A stretch of 64,000 bases of DNA from Synaphobranchus kaupii (Eukaryota; Chordata; Actinopteri; Anguilliformes; Synaphobranchidae): NCBI GenBank assembly GCA_029718625.1, contig CM056389.1, positions 21,361,381 to 21,425,380 on the forward strand, read 5' to 3'. The position numbers and the translations under genes were made by a program. The notes under the pieces are model-generated. The model was not told the DNA's origin and made no database searches. It was given only the letters and a program-made list of their open reading frames with translations. Shown one piece after another: positions 1 to 8,971 of this stretch (its first letter is position 1; each line of letters begins with the position of its first letter).

Positions 1-772
1 AACAAACTCATCCTCATGTTATCTCTCCCTCATGTTACGTCATGCATAAATTGCTCATTCATTTACCTGCACAGCCTGCTGGACTGCATACAGAATTTAC
101 TAATGTGGAACAATAACTACTAAACAAACACTTCAGACGCCATTTAATTCAAAAGAAACTCGGAACAGCTCGTCTCAGACACAAATAGATAGCCAGCTGC
201 TATGTGTAATTTTGCTGGCTAACTTTCCATTGTTACAATGTAGTAATGTTAGCTATATTCATTTAATTCAGAGGGATTCGTTTTATACATAACAGTAATT
301 CGCACTGGTATACCGGCAAAAACATTTTTTTGCCTTACCACTCAGCATCACTGAGACAACATCGCAAAAACATCTTCGGGCTAGGACCTGCTGCATGGAG
401 AAACGCCTGAATAACCTAAACATAACTAACCAAAAACTGTCTTGGTACGAACTTTACGCTTGGACACCTCCTCCACTTACGCACAATAGTATCTATGTGA
501 AAACCTCTAACCCATTGTGTTGAATGAGGGCTTGTCTGAAAGATAAGAGTCTTCGCTATTGGCTGGAATATTTGACAGACAGTTTAAAAACCTAATGGAA
601 AGCAAATGACACTTGCAGTGGAGGCGGGTCGATGCAAATTTTTCCCACTTCAGATAGGCCTATTGTGCTATCAGTCAAAGAAATACACCCAATTGACGAC
701 GGTTTTGCATATAACTGTGCAATAAAGTACAAAACCACTTTGGCTAAAATATATTGAGCCACGGGATTGGTA
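1..772. repeat. Right-hand part of a TTAA-flanked non-autonomous element (unit 1), split by the Polinton
   Basis: This stretch is nearly identical to 30434-31204 and to 54254-55087 in the other two units. It continues after the Polinton at 18080-18551, where it ends in AAGAGG followed by TTAA. Its left end lies outside the window. No coding sequence was recognised in it. Confidence 0.75.
767..772. other. Target site duplication TTGGTA, left of Polinton (partner at 18074-18079)
   Basis: TTGGTA directly precedes the element end AGTAGTATATGG and directly follows the mirrored end at 18073. The uninterrupted site reads GGATTGGTACTCC in the homologous copy at about 31197-31209, with a single TTGGTA. 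A 6-bp duplication is the Polinton hallmark. Confidence 0.95.
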
Positions 773-2119
773 AGTAGTATATGGAATTCGGCTTATGTCA
801 CTTTTTGATTGAATTTGATTGATGGTTAATAGGTCAAAGGTCAAGCGGTCAAATGGGGGTCACATTTGCATATTTTAATTTTTAATTTTTATTTTTTAAT
901 TATTTTTTATTTTTTAATTATTTTTTATTTTTTATTTTTTTAATTTATAAGTTATTATTATTCGGAGGGTTGGGTTTATTGTGGGGGATTTTGTTTCAAG
1001 GTTTTATTTATTGGCACTGTAACGATGTCATTTTATTGGGGGGTTGTTTGTTGTAAGCGTCGGTTTTTATGGTCGTTCTTTGGGTGAGGAATTTTAATTT
1101 TATTAGAACAACATCGTGAAAAAGTAACTTTGTATATATATATATATATATATATAAATAAAAACAAATGTATAGGTTAGTGGCAATAGTTTGTGTTAGC
1201 AGAAGCGTTTTAAAAGAATAAAAGAATAAAATAATTCAAGACGGTTAATTGCAGACTTTTTTAAACGTGACAGACCGCGGTAGGCTAAATGAACAAACTA
1301 GCACATCCAGGGCGGTAGAGAGCCGAAGGGTGCAAAATGTTGAAAGCTCTGCATCAAAAGGTAAAAAACTCAAAAAATTAAGTCAGGGTAACCCGAGTAC
1401 AAAGTCCGTGCGGAGACCGGATAGATCTTTTTACCAGAATTGCTAGAGAGAGTTGGTGTAAACTATGCGTAACTCTTTCAGCTGAAAATGAACAAATCCT
1501 CAGCAGTCTCCTTACAACCCCTGAGGCAATTCAAAGACACAGATACTCAGAGACACAGAGCAGGACTGTCCGACACACATGGTAGCTGTTTTGGTTAGAG
1601 ATTCCACAATTGACACTGCGCTGAGGATCAAGCGGCAGGCGTTCGAGGAACTGTGAGACTACACAATTGAAAGCGTTTTGCACAGAGTCGTGATCAGCCC
1701 CGTAGTTTAGCAACAGATGGTGGAAGACTTTGTGTTGTGGCGAGTTGGGGGGTTTCTGATGACGAATGTAAGACCTTTTGATTGACGTGGAACAGCTGTA
1801 TTCCTGGCGGGTTATTCAAAAAAAATAAGTTTAAAATGAATGAAAGAAATGCATAGACTGGAAATATTTCAACAGGCCGCAAAATGCCCCGAAGCCATTG
1901 AAAAGAACTCCAAGAAGCGTTTTCCAAAAATAAAAGTCTGTATTAGTATTTAATATAAAACTTTTCAGGATTTTTGCTTACAGTTGTCTAATACTTAGAG
2001 CCAACATGTTTAAAATATAAACAATTTGCTAGATGGTCATCTATTGTTTAGTATCGAACGGTTACTAAAAAGATGTGGCTATTCAATTTAATCAGGGTTG
2101 AGGCGTTATATATTAAATG
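773..2119. repeat. Polinton left terminal inverted repeat
   Basis: It is the reverse complement of 16717-18073, with a few substitutions and short indels (for example near 1369, 1432, 1700 and 1930). The outer part holds an A/T homopolymer-rich block at 875-950 and a (TA)n tract at 1133-1157. Short open frames inside it occur mirrored in the right repeat, contain no recognisable domain and are probably not genes. Confidence 0.95.
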
Positions 2120-2440
2120 AGTCGTGATCAGCCCCGTAGTTTAGCAACAGATGGTGGAAGACTTTGTGTTGTGGCGAGTTGGGTTTCTGATGACGAATGT
2201 AAAACCTTTTGGTTGACGAGGAACAGAGGTTATACAACGCGGCTCCAGTATCTGTCGAACACACATGTTCTAGCTCAACGGTTAGAGAGAGTTGGTGTAA
2301 ACTACGCGTAACTCTTTCAGCTGAAAATGGAACAAGACCAGGAGTCTCCTTACAACCCCAGAGGCAATTCAAAGACACAGATACTCAGAGACACAGAGCA
2401 GGACTGTCCGACACACATGGTAGCTGTTTTGGTTTTGACA
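2120..2440. repeat. Shuffled direct copies of terminal-repeat segments next to the left TIR
   Basis: Bases 2119-2230 repeat 1685-1795, and 2281-2435 repeat about 1441-1595. The two blocks lie in the opposite order from that in the TIR, with about 50 unrelated bases between them. The copies have diverged by several percent. No counterpart lies next to the right TIR. Confidence 0.8.
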
Positions 2441-2462
2441 GTTTTATGGTCGTAGGGGGGCC

Positions 2463-2469
2463 TATAAAT
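2463..2469 (+). promoter_or_regulatory. TATA-box candidate for the first Polinton gene
   Basis: TATAAAT lies 94 bases upstream of the ATG at 2563, just inside the scrambled repeat. The position suits a short 5' untranslated region. The call rests on motif and spacing only. Confidence 0.45.
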
Positions 2470-2562
2470 GTGTCGGCTTTTCCCTGACAACTCAAACAAA
2501 CATTTTTTCCTGCCGCAAAAAACAGAAGTTGACACAAAAGCCTGACAACCAGCAAAAGAAGC

Positions 2563-3261
2563 ATGTCTACCGTAGAAAAATCAACAACAACGAAATCTCC
2601 AGAGGCTTTGACAAACAACACGGTTTTAAAAACACCAAAAAAGCCTTATACAAGTGTATCAAGGCTTCAAGGATGTTCGTTTTACGAAGATTGGCCTGCA
2701 GAATTTTCAAATCGACGATGTGGGTACCAGATAGATACGTCCGGAGAGGAACCGACAATGACCCTTTTCAACCTGTGTGAGGGGGAATTGTACAGCGAAA
2801 AATCAGAGTCTATATTATTTGTGTGCAAGGACTGGCTTAAATTCAAGCAATGTTACAAATATGTTGTGGACGATGTACAGAATATTTGTAGGTTTCTGAG
2901 CTGTTGGGAGGAGAATCGAAGCATGATCTGTGTGTCAGCGCTCAAAGAGTATAAAAAACTGTTCATTGCCGAGACATATGAAGCAAGTGACATTGGGGAT
3001 AAGCTAATTGTATTTAATTTGGACAACTGGCAAATGTTGGACAAGGCTATTGAGCGAGCCGATGAGGTGTTTGAGGCGTATAGACTTTGTAGAATTTTTC
3101 CTGATGTGAAAACGAACTTATTGTCGCGATTCGACGACGTGGCTGAAGAATCTGGTGATGAAGAATCTGATTATGAAGAATCTGGTGATGAAGATAAGGA
3201 AAATATACCGCCAGCCCCACCAACAACGCCAATTGACGAAGACTCTACATGTTTTGTGTAA
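2563..3261 (+). CDS. Polinton accessory protein of unknown function with acidic tail (232 aa)
   Basis: I do not recognise the family. The N-terminal 30 residues are rich in Ser, Thr and Lys. Residues about 35-190 look globular, with several Cys, Trp and Tyr. Residues 193-232 are a disordered acidic tail with repeated EESGDE/EESDY motifs that resemble casein kinase 2 sites. Within the tail, KEN followed by IPP (212-217) matches the APC/C degron called the KEN box. The ATG at 2563 follows a TATAAAT box, and an AATAAA lies downstream at 3561. It is the first plus-strand gene inside the left repeat, a position where Polintons carry variable accessory genes. The final codons and 3' untranslated region are duplicated just downstream. 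Frame length and flanking signals support a real gene; the function is open. Confidence 0.7.
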   Translation: MSTVEKSTTTKSPEALTNNTVLKTPKKPYTSVSRLQGCSFYEDWPAEFSNRRCGYQIDTSGEEPTMTLFNLCEGELYSEKSESILFVCKDWLKFKQCYKYVVDDVQNICRFLSCWEENRSMICVSALKEYKKLFIAETYEASDIGDKLIVFNLDNWQMLDKAIERADEVFEAYRLCRIFPDVKTNLLSRFDDVAEESGDEESDYEESGDEDKENIPPAPPTTPIDEDSTCFV

Positions 3262-3540
3262 AAACAGTTTGAAAGTTAATTATGTTTGTGTAAAAGTTGA
3301 TGTCAAAACATGTAAGCAAAAAAAAAATATATATATAATAATGTTTTTTGAAATTTTTAGATTGTGTGTGTTCAATATAAATGTATACATAATGTATTTT
3401 TTATTTGCCTCTGATGACGAAGACTCTACAAGTTTTGTGTAAAATAACATGTCGAAACATGTAAGCAAAAAAATATATAATGTTTTTGAAATTTTTAGAT
3501 TGTTTGTGTACAATATAAATGTATACATAAGGTCTTTATG
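3233..3540 (+). repeat. Tandem duplication of the last codons and 3' untranslated region of the first Polinton gene
   Basis: Bases from about 3235 (GACGAAGACTCTACA) to about 3395 recur from about 3417 to about 3533. Both copies keep the terminal codons DEDST(C/S)FV plus stop and the AACATGTAAGCAAAAA segment. The second copy is in a different frame from the gene and is an orphan tail unless it is reached by splicing. Confidence 0.75.
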
Positions 3541-3560
3541 ATTGATTTTGTGAACTTTAA

Positions 3561-3566
3561 AATAAA
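3561..3566 (+). terminator. Poly(A) signal AATAAA for the first Polinton gene
   Basis: AATAAA lies about 300 bases after the stop codon at 3261 and is followed by a T-rich stretch with TTA repeats at 3608-3624. The assignment rests on motif and position. Confidence 0.45.
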
Positions 3567-3711
3567 AAAGCCTTTTCTTTTACAGGCTATTTTACGTTTT
3601 GTTTCATTATTATTATTATTATTAATCGTTAAAATATGTTAAATTCAAATCAAACCCCAAAAAGGAAGACCCCACCCACAGAACATAACGCTTAACGTTT
3701 TAAGGCGTGGC

Positions 3712-3717
3712 TATAAG
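3712..3717 (+). promoter_or_regulatory. TATA-like box upstream of the second Polinton gene
   Basis: TATAAG lies 75 bases before the ATG at 3787, in a GC-richer patch that stands out from the AT-rich spacer. Motif and spacing are the only support. Confidence 0.35.
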
Positions 3718-3786
3718 TTTCAGAGGTGTTTAAAAGCCACTCGACAAACTCAGTATTTCACTGCCTTAACAAAACTCTTGTCAAGC

Positions 3787-4446
3787 ATGTCTCAGGGCGT
3801 TTACAAAATGTATAAATCCCTAAAGCGGGCCGATTGCTCAGAATCTTGGGAGTCTGAGTATCCCGCGAACAATGACAAGCCGGCTACAGAGCCTTGGATC
3901 GATGCCGACAAAGCTGAAGCCCTATTTTTATCAGAGCCAAAAAATATGGCCGATGAAGGCTGCGAGTTGACACACTTTGCACAACAGTCCAGCCAAAAAA
4001 CAAACCAGGAGTGTATAGACGATGAAATTGATGGGTGTCTTACAACTCCGATGGTTAAGATGCTTAAAGCGATAATTGCCTGTCTTCTGAATGGAGCAAT
4101 AGAAAAAAAAAGGAGAAGCGAATGCCAAGGCTGTGAAGTTGATCACCCCAGTCAACTGAGACACAGCTGCCTCTTTGAAGCGGATGCGTATTATTATAAA
4201 AGTAATTTTACAGACTTTGTGACAAATGTGAAAAAGCCGTGGCTGCAGCCTCTGCTGATCAAGGCCTTGAAAGTGTTCGGAGGGGTTCCAGAGCCTGTGA
4301 GAATCTTGGGGTCTGTTGACACCATTGTTTCAGAACTTCGGGAGGAGCCAAACATTTGGGATAAACTGTTGGAAATCTCCCGTACAACACTAGACGCAGT
4401 CAGTGAGAAGGCTATTGCGGTTGTCATCACAGACTTGGGAGATTGA
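3787..4446 (+). CDS. Polinton accessory protein with Cys/His cluster (219 aa), unknown function
   Basis: The start is the ATG at 3787. A longer frame from 3778 would need TTG. The N-terminal half is acidic and looks disordered, with DDEIDG at about residue 80. In mid-protein a compact Cys/His motif, CQGCEVDHPSQLRHSC, follows a basic KKRR run and looks like a small zinc-binding site. The remainder (WLQPLLIKALKVFGG onward) is predicted helical. I recognise no enzymatic motif and found no LxCxE motif. It sits between the first accessory gene and the integrase, with AATAAA at 4598. Candidates are a DNA-binding or host-interaction protein, but the sequence alone does not decide. Confidence 0.7.
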   Translation: MSQGVYKMYKSLKRADCSESWESEYPANNDKPATEPWIDADKAEALFLSEPKNMADEGCELTHFAQQSSQKTNQECIDDEIDGCLTTPMVKMLKAIIACLLNGAIEKKRRSECQGCEVDHPSQLRHSCLFEADAYYYKSNFTDFVTNVKKPWLQPLLIKALKVFGGVPEPVRILGSVDTIVSELREEPNIWDKLLEISRTTLDAVSEKAIAVVITDLGD

Positions 4447-4649
4447 CGAGGCAATGCAGGAACACCTGTGGTGTGACCATTCTGAAGGCGTGCGAAACCG
4501 GATGAACGATAACATTTGAAAACATTTTCAAGAAATGTTTAAACGTTAATATGTATAATTTCTGTCATGTAACCTGTAACTTTTTTAAAAATACATAAAT
4601 AAATACTTTGGTTTTTATATATTGTGTCATTATTGTGATAACTGTAAGG

Positions 4650-5735
4650 ATGGCGGTTGAGAAACGCATGCAAGATGTTTATTATGCTCCAGAAAATCCA
4701 GGTTCTTACGGCGGCAAAGAGCGCTTACGAAATGTATTACTTGAAGCAGGGAGTAACATATCAAACAAAAAAGTTACGGACTGGTTATCGGGTGAAGATG
4801 CATACACTTTACACAAACCCATCAGAGTCAATTTCAAAAGAAACAGGGTTATTGTGAGAAACATTGATTCACAATGGCAGCTTGATTTAGTAGACATGTC
4901 AAGTTTATCTGAGCATAATGATAATATGAAGTTTATGCTAACTTGTATAGATATATTGTCAAAATACGCCTGGGTATGTGTTCTTAAAAACAAGACAGGT
5001 ATCGAAGTGGTGAAAGCCCTTCAAGAAATTCTCGCAAATGGACGTATACCTAAAAAAATACAAACCGATAAAGGTAAAGAATTTTTCAATAAAAGGTTTC
5101 AGAGTCTGATGAAACGCAACAAAATATTACACTTTGCCACAGACAACGATGATGTGAAAGCATCTGTGGTCGAACGCTTCAATAGAACGTTAAAAACCAG
5201 AATGTGGAGATACTTCACAAAGTACAACACCAGACGCTATGTAGATTCTGTCCAGGATTTGGTCCTGGCTTACAACAACAGCTATCACAATACGATTAAA
5301 ATGAAGCCAATTGAAGTAAACGAAAATAATTATTTTAAAGTTTTTAAAAACATGTATGGTCTCTTTACAAAAAAATCTAAAAAGCTAAAGTTTAAGTTTG
5401 AGGAGGGGGATACCGTCAGAGTTTCCAAAGTACGTGGAAAGTTCGCAAAAGGTTATGAGCAAACATATACAGACGAATATTTTACAGTCGTTGAAAGGGT
5501 CCACAGAAACCCTCCTGTATATAGATTGAAGGATTATGATGGGGCGAGCATTGACGGAACATTTTATGCTGAGGAATTACAGAAGGTTATAGTTGGAAAA
5601 GACAAAACCTTTAAGGTCGAAAAAATAATTGCCGAAAAGAAGTATAAGAAACAGAAGCTCGTTTTAGTGAAGTGGGTCGGATGGCCTGAAAAATACAACA
5701 GCTGGATACCTAAAGATAGCGTGTTTGATATCTAA
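4650..5735 (+). CDS. Polinton integrase with C-terminal chromodomain (361 aa)
   Basis: It is a retroviral-type DDE integrase that joins the linear element DNA to the chromosome and makes the 6-bp duplication. The N-terminus has the YYAPENPGSYGG signature common in Polinton integrases. The RNase H-fold core has the acidic triad D79 (WQLDL), D140 (QTDKG) and E175 (VVERFN), with 34 residues between the last two. A beta-rich DNA-binding segment follows, then a chromodomain at about 320-358 (FKVEKI, LVLVKWVGW, YNSWIP) that could bind methylated histone tails and bias target choice. The start is the ATG at 4650 in a strong AGGATGG context; the upstream extension from 4608 would begin at TTG. The frame is full length and unbroken. 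Confidence 0.95.
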   Translation: MAVEKRMQDVYYAPENPGSYGGKERLRNVLLEAGSNISNKKVTDWLSGEDAYTLHKPIRVNFKRNRVIVRNIDSQWQLDLVDMSSLSEHNDNMKFMLTCIDILSKYAWVCVLKNKTGIEVVKALQEILANGRIPKKIQTDKGKEFFNKRFQSLMKRNKILHFATDNDDVKASVVERFNRTLKTRMWRYFTKYNTRRYVDSVQDLVLAYNNSYHNTIKMKPIEVNENNYFKVFKNMYGLFTKKSKKLKFKFEEGDTVRVSKVRGKFAKGYEQTYTDEYFTVVERVHRNPPVYRLKDYDGASIDGTFYAEELQKVIVGKDKTFKVEKIIAEKKYKKQKLVLVKWVGWPEKYNSWIPKDSVFDI

Positions 5736-5759
5736 AAGAGTAGAAACCATTAGCTCGCC

Positions 5760-6521
5760 ATGGAGGAAGCAGGCTTTTATGTCACTCTCCCCAGTAATGC
5801 CAGTCTAGATATCTATCCTGGAAACAAAATATCGTGTTACACGACAAAGTTCGCCAGACCCCTCGAATTTCGTGGACAGTGGGAAGTTGCTTTAGCAGAA
5901 ATTCAATACCCGTGTACATGGAATATGCTATCAGCTCATGAAAATGTTTTTATCGTAAGTGATGGTAAGAAAAAGGAACTCAGCTACGTTGTTTTAATAA
6001 GCTGGGGATATTACAAGAATCTGAAATCCTTGGTTGATGAGATGAATAAGGCGTTAAAAATAAAGAAATTGGATATTGAGGTGACCCATTCAACAATGAA
6101 AAACCGAATTTATATTAGTAGTGCAAACGAAAATATGGCGTTGAAGGCTAGTGGTAAACTTGCAAGGATGTTGGGTTTGGACCCGGATGTACCCTTAACG
6201 GTAGCAAGTTCTGTGGCACCACATCCGGCAGATATTCGTGCAGGGTTTTACACAATGTATGTTTACACAGACATTATTGACTACCAGAGAGTCGGAAATA
6301 GTTTTGTGCCCTTGCTACGATGTGTACATATAACCGGGTCTAGCAACGATGTCATCACAATCACGTATGAAAAGCCACACTACGTTCACGTGTGCAAGAA
6401 GCACATTGATAACATAACAATTGAGCTGAAATCGGATCAGAACGAGAACATACGCTTCACTTACGGTAAAGCCCTCATAAAATTGCATTTCAGGCCGGTG
6501 AAGCATCGATATCACGAATAA
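5760..6521 (+). CDS. Polinton minor capsid (penton-like) protein, single jelly roll (253 aa)
   Basis: It matches the Polinton penton family. The start, FYVTLPSNASLDIYPGN, leads into a beta-rich domain with RGQWEVALAEIQYP, the usual opening strands of the single jelly roll that forms the fivefold vertices. The ATG lies in a perfect GCCATGG context 24 bases after the integrase stop. It heads a tightly packed block of virion genes: the next start is 2 bases past its stop, and the major capsid and protease follow with equally short gaps. That spacing suggests a shared transcript or promoters embedded in coding sequence. Family recognition is by pattern; the vertex role is inferred from the family. 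Confidence 0.9.
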   Translation: MEEAGFYVTLPSNASLDIYPGNKISCYTTKFARPLEFRGQWEVALAEIQYPCTWNMLSAHENVFIVSDGKKKELSYVVLISWGYYKNLKSLVDEMNKALKIKKLDIEVTHSTMKNRIYISSANENMALKASGKLARMLGLDPDVPLTVASSVAPHPADIRAGFYTMYVYTDIIDYQRVGNSFVPLLRCVHITGSSNDVITITYEKPHYVHVCKKHIDNITIELKSDQNENIRFTYGKALIKLHFRPVKHRYHE

Positions 6522-6523
6522 AA

Positions 6524-6982
6524 ATGGCAAGTTCAAACCTATACGTTGACCCTCATAGGTACATAGACTATTATACAGCACAAGCCGGTAATGGTCTGCC
6601 GGGGTATAAGGGTGCGAGCGTTATGTATGGTAGCGGTCTTGGAGGACTTTTTAGAGGTTTATTCCGAATGGCATTGCCCCTACTAAAGAAAGGCTTCAAC
6701 ATAGCCAGACCACATTTAACATCAGCAGCTAAAAACATAGCCAAGGATGTAGTCCATAAAGTTGTGACGAGTCGTTTGAATAACGGTGAACAAGAAGGTT
6801 CGGGGCTTTTGGTTATGACCCGTCGCTCACAGAAAAGACCTCCAGGGGGGCGGGTCACAAGTCGTGCCAAGGCTAAAAAGAGACGGCCGGCATACATTAG
6901 GGTCACAGTCGCAAAGAAGCGTAAGAGGAAGGCTAAAAAACCGACCAAGAAGGTTAAGAGAAAAAGTAGATACATTTTTTAA
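6524..6982 (+). CDS. Basic virion protein with amphipathic segment, adenovirus core/pVI-like (152 aa)
   Basis: The protein is small and very basic. Residues about 38-80 hold a glycine-rich turn (GSGLGGLFRG) and long amphipathic helices (LFRMALPLLKKGFN and following), as in membrane-active or capsid-lining proteins of adenoviruses and adintoviruses. Residues about 95-152 are Lys/Arg runs (KKRKRKAKK) suited to binding packaged DNA. It lies between penton and major capsid, 2 bases from each neighbour. Homology to adenovirus pVI or pX is proposed from composition and position, not from alignment. It may combine membrane disruption and genome condensation. Confidence 0.75.
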   Translation: MASSNLYVDPHRYIDYYTAQAGNGLPGYKGASVMYGSGLGGLFRGLFRMALPLLKKGFNIARPHLTSAAKNIAKDVVHKVVTSRLNNGEQEGSGLLVMTRRSQKRPPGGRVTSRAKAKKRRPAYIRVTVAKKRKRKAKKPTKKVKRKSRYIF

Positions 6983-6984
6983 AA

Positions 6985-8298
6985 ATGGCCTTTATACACA
7001 ACATGTCAGAGGAATGTATGAAGTCGGAACTGGACCTTTTTGCAGTTCCTTACACACAAACAAGCATTGATAAGAGCATCTACGTAGAAGTACCACCCCT
7101 GTCTGCCATTTCGGATACTGGACCTCTAGAGTTTTATATAGCCGGTAATGGCGAAGATTACCTTGACTTAAACAATACTCTTTTATACCTACGTTGTCAG
7201 ATAACCCGGGTCGATGGCACCAATATTCCGGCCGATGCCAAGGTTGGGCTTATTAATTATCCCATAGCGACCATTTTTTCACAGGTGGATATTTCATTGG
7301 GAGACCGGCTGGTAAGCCAGTCTAGCAACACGTACCCCTACAGAGCAATTATGGAATGTCTACTTAATTATTCTGAAGACACAATATCTAATCAATTTAC
7401 GTCCGGATTATTCTATAAGGACACCAGCGGACATATGGACGAAACAGACCCTGCGGGTGAAAACAAGGGTTTGAAAGATAGAACTCTATATACAGCAGCG
7501 AGTAACACTTTTGAGTTGCTCGGACCCATACATGCAGACATGTTTTTTCAGGAGAGACTACTTATAAACGGAGTCGATATAAAAATTAAGATGGTCCGTT
7601 GTAAGGATGAGTTCTGTCTAATGAGCGAGGATGCACCTCAGCAACAATACCGCCTTAAAATGGTCTCGGCCACACTATTTGTAAAAAAAATTGGGGTCTC
7701 TCCACCCGTTAAGCTCGGACATGCCCAGGCTCTACTGACATCAAATGTTAAATATCCGATTGACCGTGTTAGTCTTAAAACTTTCAGTTTAGCCGCTGGT
7801 CTTAGAGTTTGCAATCAAGAAAATTTGTTTTTGGGTCAATTACCGAAATCTATCATTATAGGTTTGGTAGATAACGACGCTTTTACAGGTGTTTACAACA
7901 AGAACCCTTTCAATTTCCAGCATTACAATGCAGAATATGTATCCCTCAGTATGAACGGTCTTCCAATACCGAGTAAACCATATCTCCCAAATTATGGTAA
8001 CGGTTCTGCGGTTCGCGAATTTTACAGCCTAACGCTGGCCACAGGTCGACATCTCAAAGACACGCCTTTGTGCATTAACCGTCAAGAATACCTGAACGGT
8101 TACACCCTTTATGCTTTCAACCTGACACCCGATGAAGGTTGCAGCCAGCATCTATCCCTGATCAAGACGGGTAATATACGTCTGGAGATGAGATTCAGAA
8201 ACCCGCTACCCAGAACAGTTAATTTAATTGTTTACGCATGCTTCGACAACATCATTGAAGTGAACCAGAGGAGGAACGTGTTGTATGATTATTATTAA
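6985..8298 (+). CDS. Polinton major capsid protein, double jelly roll (437 aa)
   Basis: This is the hexon-type protein whose trimers would tile the capsid. The opening region, with EVPPLSAISDTGPLEFYIAGNGEDYLDL, then LLYLRC and later GPIHADMFFQERLLINGVDIKIKM, matches the Polinton major capsid family; the two jelly rolls occupy roughly residues 30-220 and 235-430. The length is normal and the frame unbroken. The ATG follows the upstream stop by 2 bases in an AAAATGG context, and the protease starts 2 bases after its stop. Its presence together with the penton, protease and ATPase indicates capacity to build particles, which is inferred and not shown. Confidence 0.93.
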   Translation: MAFIHNMSEECMKSELDLFAVPYTQTSIDKSIYVEVPPLSAISDTGPLEFYIAGNGEDYLDLNNTLLYLRCQITRVDGTNIPADAKVGLINYPIATIFSQVDISLGDRLVSQSSNTYPYRAIMECLLNYSEDTISNQFTSGLFYKDTSGHMDETDPAGENKGLKDRTLYTAASNTFELLGPIHADMFFQERLLINGVDIKIKMVRCKDEFCLMSEDAPQQQYRLKMVSATLFVKKIGVSPPVKLGHAQALLTSNVKYPIDRVSLKTFSLAAGLRVCNQENLFLGQLPKSIIIGLVDNDAFTGVYNKNPFNFQHYNAEYVSLSMNGLPIPSKPYLPNYGNGSAVREFYSLTLATGRHLKDTPLCINRQEYLNGYTLYAFNLTPDEGCSQHLSLIKTGNIRLEMRFRNPLPRTVNLIVYACFDNIIEVNQRRNVLYDYY

Positions 8299-8300
8299 TC

Positions 8301-8843
8301 ATGAATACCAGAGAACTAACGGCTATTTTGAGTAACAATCCTTACACAGAAAATAACTTTTGTGGGGTTGTGGCCTGTGATGAGCTACCGAATAATAAAT
8401 TAAATAATTTACCAGCATTGTACATTGTGAATACACACCCTCGAAACAAACCTGGAGAACACTGGTTAGCGCTATATTTGTGTGCGGATAAAACTGGTGA
8501 ATTTTTCGACTCCTATGGAAACCCTCCTGACTACATTTATTTCCCAGATAACATTATTACTTTTTTACAAAAGAACTGTAAAAGGATTGTTTACAACAAG
8601 GCACAAGTGCAAGACCTACACAGCACAAAGTGTGGACAGCATTGCGTCTTTTATCTGCACAACAGGGCCAAAGGGGTTCCGTTTAATGAAATTATAACCC
8701 TATACTCTGATAATTTGAAAAATAATGATGCGATGGTTTCAAGATATGTTGATAAAATATACTTGGACAAGTGTGTTAAAAACATGTTAAACTGTGTACA
8801 GACTGCATGCTGTGGTGAAATGTTTAAGGCCTGTCACTGTTGA
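8301..8843 (+). CDS. Adenain-like cysteine protease (capsid maturation protease, 180 aa)
   Basis: This is a Ulp1-fold maturation protease of adenovirus C5 type. The catalytic set is visible with family spacing: H54 in GEHWLALYL, D70 in EFFDSYG, Q104, and C111 in KCGQHCVFYL, seven residues after the Gln as in adenain. It would cleave precursor virion proteins encoded by its neighbours. The C-terminus is unusually Cys-rich (six Cys in the last 23 residues), which might support redox control or a disulfide-linked cofactor as in adenovirus; that is inference. It is the last plus-strand gene and ends at the convergent poly(A) region. Confidence 0.93.
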   Translation: MNTRELTAILSNNPYTENNFCGVVACDELPNNKLNNLPALYIVNTHPRNKPGEHWLALYLCADKTGEFFDSYGNPPDYIYFPDNIITFLQKNCKRIVYNKAQVQDLHSTKCGQHCVFYLHNRAKGVPFNEIITLYSDNLKNNDAMVSRYVDKIYLDKCVKNMLNCVQTACCGEMFKACHC

Positions 8844-8884
8844 AAAAAAACACAGACATGTATTGTTTGAATATTGTTTTGTCT

Positions 8885-8900
8885 TTTATTATAAAATAAA
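8885..8900. terminator. Back-to-back poly(A) signals between the two converging gene blocks
   Basis: TTTATT at 8885-8890 reads AATAAA on the minus strand, and AATAAA at 8895-8900 serves the plus strand. They lie in the 128-base gap between the protease stop and the stop of the first minus-strand gene. A short (CA)n tract follows at 8948-8960. Confidence 0.7.
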
Positions 8901-8971
8901 AACATTTTAAACTTTACATTTCGACATTTTGATCATTTAAAACAAAACACACACACACACAATCAACAGCT

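Noticed and set aside
1249..1927. Short open frames within the Polinton left TIR (and mirrored ones at 16911-17307)
   Set aside because: They are small, without domains, altered by indels between the two TIRs, and best read as chance frames.
4608..4649. N-terminal hydrophobic extension of the integrase
   Set aside because: It would require TTG initiation; the ATG at 4650 has a strong context and matches the usual start of the family.
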